Part shown: one piece after another, positions 63,282 to 64,000 of the stretch
Position numbering within the stretch: the first letter of the stretch is position 1
Layout: each line of letters begins with the position of its first letter
Assembly (NCBI GenBank): GCA_029931535.1
Contig: JAQPZY010001240.1
Location: 610,001 to 674,000, forward strand
DNA from: Margaritifera margaritifera
Taxonomy: Eukaryota; Mollusca; Bivalvia; Unionida; Margaritiferidae
Length of the DNA stretch: 64,000 bases
Direction of reading: 5' to 3'
Notes under the pieces: generated by a model
What the model saw: only the letters and a program-made list of their open reading frames with translations
What the model was told of the DNA's origin: nothing
Database searches by the model: none
Translations under genes and position numbers: made by a program

Positions 63282-63479
63282 ATTATTATTATTATTAGTA
63301 GTATTTTTTTTTTCATTGTTGTTGTTTTAATGTGAGTTTTGTATGATGGCCAGAAGTTCAAATCTGAGAACAAATTTAAAAACATAAGCGAAATGAAACT
63401 TTTGGTATGACATTAATTAATTACTTAATTTGTTTCTTTTTTATAGGAGAATAGATACAAAATAGATCGTGCAACTTTA

Positions 63480-63509
63480 ATGAGCTGCAATCCTATCTGT
63501 TCTCACTAG
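63480..63509 (+). CDS. Short upstream ORF in the leader of the right-edge gene
   Basis: An ATG at 63480 opens nine codons and stops at 63507-63509, one base before the main start. Placement directly ahead of the main ATG is typical of an upstream ORF that lowers or gates translation. No function for the peptide is implied. Confidence 0.35.
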   Translation: MSCNPICSH

Positions 63510-63510
63510 T

Positions 63511-64000
63511 ATGAGAAGAAACTTGCGAGTGTTCCTGTACTTTTCACTATGGATGGCTGTCTGTTTAGTAGCCGTCGTATTAAACATCATTAACGTTGAT
63601 TGGTCACAAACCAACATCGTAAATGGAGTCTTCATTGTAGTGGTGTTAGGCATTCTACAAGGCTCCGTTTTCGAATTTCCGGTCCAAACGATCGCAACAC
63701 TTATTGTCGGGGGCGACCGAAGGGAAAATGAGAAGGCTCCAGCTGACCGATTAACGATAGTTTTAAACTACAACCTTCTGGCAACGAGTAAAGATGACAT
63801 CGACGAGTGTTTTGCGACTATGTACGAAGCGTTCATCGGCAATCTTGGACCAAACGTTTCCGCTGTCCTAGTGAGCGCAACAAACGACGAAGAACTGAAA
63901 AAATACGAGGTAGAAAAACGAGACACCAATAGAGCCATAATTTACGATGAACTATTTCGTGAGGGAGTATCATTTTCGGAAGGAGATTACGAATCAATGG
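63511..64000 (+). CDS. Membrane protein with probable GT2-type glycosyltransferase start (partial)
   Basis: The frame is open from ATG 63511 to the window end (163 codons, no stop). It follows a clean acceptor at 63445-63446, and its composition is far less AT-biased than the surroundings, as for real coding sequence. Residues 7-27 and 36-54 are hydrophobic and look like two membrane spans. After a short basic loop (residues 69-80) comes a cytosolic-looking domain: a strand LTIVLNYNL (81-89), a helix of alternating charge (95-110), a strand SAVLVSATN (117-125) and a charged helix (126-141). That strand-helix-strand start after membrane spans resembles processive family-2 glycosyltransferases. 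The D-x-D and Q-x-x-R-W motifs that would prove it lie beyond the window. It could be another Rossmann-like membrane protein. This is the only apparently functional gene in the window. Confidence 0.6.
   Translation, partial: MRRNLRVFLYFSLWMAVCLVAVVLNIINVDWSQTNIVNGVFIVVVLGILQGSVFEFPVQTIATLIVGGDRRENEKAPADRLTIVLNYNLLATSKDDIDECFATMYEAFIGNLGPNVSAVLVSATNDEELKKYEVEKRDTNRAIIYDELFREGVSFSEGDYESM

Overview
This window reads as intron and intergenic DNA from an AT-rich animal genome, most likely a marine invertebrate and plausibly a mollusc or another lophotrochozoan. That guess rests on eukaryotic splice sites and a TATA promoter, a very low gene density, many long TA, GA, ATT and GTAT/ATAC microsatellites, tRNA-derived SINEs, and the mix of Crypton-like, Polinton, mariner, hAT, Ty3/Gypsy and LINE relics. 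No rRNA, tRNA gene, operon or CRISPR array is visible. Most open frames are short and look accidental.

Layout. Positions 185-12365 form one very large imperfect inverted duplication. The left arm (185-2720 and 4840-5515) pairs with the right arm (7090-9793 and 12160-12365) around a 1.6 kb core. Both arms carry the same SINE and the same 31-bp minisatellite. The left arm was later split by two LINE fragments in opposite orientations, and the right arm by a scrambled Ty3/Gypsy relic. At 13681-16012 lies a three-exon Crypton-type (KIAA1958/DUF3504-like) tyrosine recombinase with clear splice sites, two frame breaks and a lost box-II histidine. Perfect or near-perfect palindromes flank it at 13363-13469, 13529-13564 and 16436-16550. 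From 16.5 to 23.4 kb there are minisatellites and unique AT-rich DNA. A broken Polinton/Maverick protein-primed DNA polymerase B lies on the minus strand at 23810-25770.

From 26 to 54 kb the window is mostly non-coding, with hAT-like MITEs (34992, 41401, 54192), minisatellites (28, 42, 66 and about 37 bp units), a LINE reverse-transcriptase relic (49990-51200) and a SINE (52930-53120). A D,D34D mariner pseudogene follows at 54511-55660. A 40-bp satellite of exactly 32 units with a nine-unit higher-order repeat occupies 60311-61600.

The only gene that looks intact enters at the right edge. It has a TATA box at 62450, a short untranslated first exon, a 0.9 kb intron holding a hAT MITE, and a coding exon from 63511 that runs off the window. 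That exon encodes a two-pass membrane N-terminus followed by what looks like the start of a GT2-type glycosyltransferase domain. All identities are from reading translations and motifs by eye; no database search was possible.
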